A stretch of 64,000 bases of DNA. Origin: Shumkonia mesophila (GTDB lineage Bacteria > Pseudomonadota > Alphaproteobacteria > Rhodospirillales > Shumkoniaceae). Below, in pieces: positions 61,144 to 64,000 of the stretch. The stretch spans positions 109,599 through 173,598 of the forward strand of contig NZ_JAOTID010000012.1 in NCBI RefSeq assembly GCF_026163695.1. The letters run 5' to 3'. Every line of letters starts with the position of its first letter. The stretch's first letter is position 1. A program made the position numbers and the translations under genes. The notes beneath the pieces are model-generated. The model worked only from the letters and a program-made list of their open reading frames with translations, ran no database searches and was not told the DNA's origin.

Positions 61144-62826
61144 CTAAGCGGCCCGCACGCTGGCCAGGAAGCGGTCGACCTCGGCGCGCAACGTCTCGGA
61201 CTGCCGCGAGAGATCGTCCGCCGCCAAGAGGATCTGGCCGGCCGCCGTGCCGGTCTCGCTGGCCGCCTGACTGACCCCGGCAATGTTGGCGGAAACCTCT
61301 TGGGTGCCCGCCGCCGCCTGCTCGACGTTGCGCGCGATCTCCTGCGTCGCCGCCCCCTGCTCCTCGACCGCCGAGGCGACACCCGAGTTGACCTCGTTGA
61401 TCTGGGAGATGGTCTTGGTGATGGACTCGATGGCCGAAACGGCTTCCTGGGTGGCCGCCTGGATGCCGGCGATCTGGGCGCCGATCTCATCGGTCGCCTT
61501 GGCCGTCTGGTTGGCGAGGTTCTTCACTTCCGAGGCAACGACCGCAAAACCCTTGCCGGCATCGCCGGCCCTGGCCGCCTCGATGGTGGCGTTCAAGGCC
61601 AGCAGGTTGGTCTGCTCGGCGATGTCGGTGATCAGCGCCACCACTTCGCCGATCTTGTTGGCCGCCTGGGCCAGGCCCTGGACCTTGACGTTGGTCTGCT
61701 CGGCCTCCTTTACCGCGGCCGAGGCGATCTGCGAGGCCCGGGTCACTTGCCGGCTGATTTCGGAAATCGAGGAGGACAGCTCCTCAGTCGCCGCCGCCAC
61801 CGTCTGCACGTTGGCCGAGGCCTGTTCCGAGGCCGCGGCCACGGCGGAGGCCTGGCGCGTCGCTTCCTCGGCGGTGGCTCCCATCGATTCCGAAGATGAC
61901 TGCATCTGCGAGGCCGCCGAGGATACCTGCTTTACCACGCCGCCTACCGACGACTCGAAAGTGTCGGCCATCCTCAGCACGGCCTGTCGCTTTTCCTCTT
62001 CGGCGCGGGCCTTTTGCGCCTGCTGATCCTTCTCGAGCTTTTCGACCCGAATCGCATTTTCCTTGAAGGTTTCGAGCGCTCCGGCAAGATCGCCGATCTC
62101 GTCGCCGTGATCGGTGTATTTGACAACGATCGATTTGTCGCCGCTGGCCAACCGATTCATGCTGCTCGTGATATCCTTAAGCGGAGCGGACATGTTCCGC
62201 GCCAAATACCACCCGCCGCCGCACACCAGCAGCAAAATGGGAACAAAACACGCGAGCAGTTTGAGAATCGTCTTCCGAAACTCCTCGGCCACGTCATCGA
62301 GGTAGATGCCGGTGCCGACGATCCATTGCCACGGCTCGAACAGGGCGGCCGCCGCAACCTTGTCGGTCAGGACCTTTTTCTCCCCCTTGGCGAAGACGTA
62401 ATAGGCCGGCTTCCCGCCTTGTTGTGCGCTTTTGATGAGTTCGCGGATGAGATAGACCCCGTTTGGGTCCTGCAAATCGTAGAAATTCTTCCCTTCTCGT
62501 TCCGGCAGCGTCGGCAACAGGACATTGGTGCCGTCCGTCTTGTAGATGAAGTAGTACTCCACCTTGTCGTAGCGCACCTTACGCAGAGCTTCCTTCGCGA
62601 GATGTTGGGCGGTCTTTTCATCGAACTCGCCCTTCCGGGAGCGGTCGTAATAGTGGACAACCACATCTCTCGCGATTTCCGAAAGATTGCGGATCTTGAC
62701 CGCCCTGTCATCGATCATCGTCTGATGCAGGATGGAAAGTGAAAACCCCGTCATGACGATGATGCCGAAAATACTGATGGCGATGAGCGCAAACAGTTTG
62801 GCGGATATTCTAATTTTTTTCAGCAT
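61144..62826 (-). CDS. Methyl-accepting chemotaxis protein with sCache_2-like sensor
   Basis: The 560-residue receptor starts [20 protein letters not shown] (helix 1), followed by a single-Cache periplasmic domain of about 155 residues: [52 protein letters not shown] and [16 protein letters not shown], the last strongly typical of sCache_2, which binds small carboxylates in known cases. Helix 2 ([20 protein letters not shown]), HAMP and the conserved signalling domain follow. It lies on the same strand as the other two receptors. Confidence 0.9.
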   Translation of the reverse strand: MLKKIRISAKLFALIAISIFGIIVMTGFSLSILHQTMIDDRAVKIRNLSEIARDVVVHYYDRSRKGEFDEKTAQHLAKEALRKVRYDKVEYYFIYKTDGTNVLLPTLPEREGKNFYDLQDPNGVYLIRELIKSAQQGGKPAYYVFAKGEKKVLTDKVAAAALFEPWQWIVGTGIYLDDVAEEFRKTILKLLACFVPILLLVCGGGWYLARNMSAPLKDITSSMNRLASGDKSIVVKYTDHGDEIGDLAGALETFKENAIRVEKLEKDQQAQKARAEEEKRQAVLRMADTFESSVGGVVKQVSSAASQMQSSSESMGATAEEATRQASAVAAASEQASANVQTVAAATEELSSSISEISRQVTRASQIASAAVKEAEQTNVKVQGLAQAANKIGEVVALITDIAEQTNLLALNATIEAARAGDAGKGFAVVASEVKNLANQTAKATDEIGAQIAGIQAATQEAVSAIESITKTISQINEVNSGVASAVEEQGAATQEIARNVEQAAAGTQEVSANIAGVSQAASETGTAAGQILLAADDLSRQSETLRAEVDRFLASVRAA

Positions 62827-63177
62827 GCTCCCGGTCTTTCTTGAACTGCATGGGCAATGCACGAGTCGCGCTCCCCAATTTTTTTGGGTTCGCAACGGGT
62901 TATTGCCTAAATTATACAATTATTGGGGGTTATTCGATGAATGTATATCGATTTTTTTTATATGGCGCCAGGAAAATACGCTTATTCTGTTTCAAAATGA
63001 TGGCGTCAGATTGTTAATTGGTAACAATTTGTTACGCAGTGATGACAACGGCGAACATAGGACGCGAGACTTTCTCCCCTCGGTGCCCCCGGGCCCAAAA
63101 AGCAGCCGCCCCGCCTCCGGGGGGAGGCAGGGCGGCATAATGGGCAGCGCCAAGTGCCGGCAGGAAGCCCTGATCGA
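62827..63177. other. AT-rich intergenic region between chemoreceptors 2 and 3
   Basis: This 351-bp gap holds a perfect minus-strand TATAAT (plus 62911-62916) about 85 bp before receptor 2, without a good -35, a CCCAA/TTGGG mini-hairpin near 62875, a very AT-rich block at 62920-63050, and the terminator of receptor 3 at 63097-63136. No ORF was found. Confidence 0.45.
63097..63136 (-). terminator. Intrinsic terminator of chemoreceptor 3
   Basis: GCCGCCC-C-GCCTCC (63105-63118) pairs with GGAGGC-A-GGGCGGC (63123-63136), a 13-bp stem with one mismatch and a 4-nt loop. In minus-strand transcripts it is followed by a run of five U residues (plus AAAAA 63097-63101), 41 bp after the receptor stop. 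Confidence 0.8.
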
Positions 63178-64000
63178 TTACGCGGCCCGCACGCTGGCGA
63201 GGAAGCGGTCGACCTCCTCGCGCAGCTTCGCCGATTGGCGCGACAGGTCGCCGGCCGCCGAATGCATGCCGGCCGCCGCCGTGCCGGTTTCCGTAGCCGC
63301 GTCGTTGACGCCGGCGATGTTCGAGGAAACCTCGTGCGTGCCGGCCGCCGCCTGTTCGACGTTCCTGGCGATCTCCTGCGTCGCCGCGCCCTGCTCCTCG
63401 ACCGCCGAGGCCACTCCCGAGTTGACCTCGTTGATCTTCGAGATGGTCTGGCTGATCGTCTCGATCGCCGCCACCGCCTCTTGGGTAGCGGCCTGGATGC
63501 CCGAGATCTGGGCGCCGATCTCGTCGGTTGCCCGGGCCGTCTGGTTGGCCAGGTTCTTGACCTCGGAAGCGACCACCGCGAAGCCCTTGCCGGCGTCGCC
63601 GGCCCGGGCCGCCTCGATGGTGGCGTTCAAGGCCAGCAGGTTGGTCTGTTCGGCGATGTCGGTGATCAGCGCCACCACTTCGCCAATCTTGTTGGCGGCG
63701 GTTGCCAGGCCTTGCACCTTGATGTTGGTGGCTTCCGCCTCCTTGACGGCGGCGGAAGCGATTTCGGAGGCCTGGGTCACCTGCCGGCTGATCTCGGAGA
63801 TCGAACTCGACAACTCCTCGGCCGCCGAGGCCACCGTCTCGACGTTGGCCGAGGCCTGTTCGGAGGCCGCCGCCACGGCCGAAGCTTGCCGCGTCGTCCC
63901 CTCCGCCGTCGCCGTCATCCGCGCCGCCGACCCCTCCATCCCGGTCGCCGCCGTGCTCACCTGTTCAACCAGTTCCCCCACCGACGTCTCGAACTGGTCG
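63178..64000 (-). CDS. Methyl-accepting chemotaxis protein, signalling domain (5' part outside window)
   Basis: Only the last 274 codons are present; the sensor lies beyond the window edge. The visible part is the MCP signalling domain with [34 protein letters not shown], the tip [40 protein letters not shown] and the tail FLASVRAA. It is nearly identical to the same region in the two preceding receptors. No C-terminal CheB/CheR-binding pentapeptide is visible in any of them. Confidence 0.92.
   Translation of the reverse strand, partial: DQFETSVGELVEQVSTAATGMEGSAARMTATAEGTTRQASAVAAASEQASANVETVASAAEELSSSISEISRQVTQASEIASAAVKEAEATNIKVQGLATAANKIGEVVALITDIAEQTNLLALNATIEAARAGDAGKGFAVVASEVKNLANQTARATDEIGAQISGIQAATQEAVAAIETISQTISKINEVNSGVASAVEEQGAATQEIARNVEQAAAGTHEVSSNIAGVNDAATETGTAAAGMHSAAGDLSRQSAKLREEVDRFLASVRAA

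Overview
The window reads as chromosomal DNA of a GC-rich alphaproteobacterium, most likely of the Rhodospirillales type. Supporting this are a fused FbpB-type transporter permease, a complete petABC cytochrome bc1 operon, a YbjN-proC order next to a UbiK-like gene, an OmpR/EnvZ-like pair, a MoxR/DUF58/DUF4159 operon and a tandem array of chemoreceptors. No rRNA, tRNA, CRISPR array or complete insertion sequence was seen. Most of the window is densely packed, with many ATGA start/stop overlaps that mark operons. Both ends cut genes: a DUF610 protein on the left and a chemoreceptor on the right.

Layout. 1-2.5 kb: DUF610 protein, rppH, a pteridine-reductase-like SDR and folB. 2.5-2.9 kb: an AT-richer gap with DnaA boxes and clustered GANTC sites, a candidate replication origin. 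2.9-9.6 kb: uvrC, pgsA, molybdenum cofactor genes (mobB, moeA, moaD, moaE), a HAD hydrolase that seems to start at ATT, and a LOG-family protein. 9.6-17 kb: ilvE facing a MarR regulator across a palindrome, an alcohol dehydrogenase, a two-component system, a TetR-like regulator, proC, YbjN and UbiK. 17.1-17.9 kb: a small foreign-looking patch with an orphan HigA antitoxin and an AT-richer unknown gene. 17.9-22.7 kb: hldD, lgt, a NDUFAF7-like methyltransferase, pgeF and a lipoprotein.

22.7-27.1 kb is accessory. It holds three DUF1127 small-protein genes that share a 57-58-nt leader able to pair with their own ribosome-binding sites, a TauE/SafE permease, and a promoter-driven pair encoding a membrane protein and a protein with a DUF6973-like motif set. 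27.1-33 kb carries a gamma-glutamyltransferase and an ABC importer of the Fe(III)/2-aminoethylphosphonate class. 33.3-38.4 kb holds prs, rplY, pth, a MITE-like inverted repeat, ychF, an MTA phosphorylase and a small cytochrome c. 38.5-46.3 kb carries an MFS transporter, petABC, a zinc-type ArsR/CDF pair, trmL, hemF and cca.

46.3-50.5 kb is a four-gene operon (receiver-only regulator, TPR/YaiO outer-membrane barrel, HEAT-repeat membrane protein, processive GT2 glycosyltransferase). It looks like a compact, undescribed exopolysaccharide synthesis and export unit and sits between cca and the DUF6111-CoA pyrophosphatase-DUF1285 genes, which in related bacteria are commonly near each other. 52.1-58.8 kb is the MoxR operon. 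58.8-64 kb holds three tandem chemoreceptors with different sensor regions and nearly identical signalling domains.

The strongest candidates for something new are the shared SD-pairing leader of the DUF1127 genes, the GT2/HEAT/YaiO/receiver operon, and the origin-like region before uvrC. All functions are inferred by reading; no searches were run.
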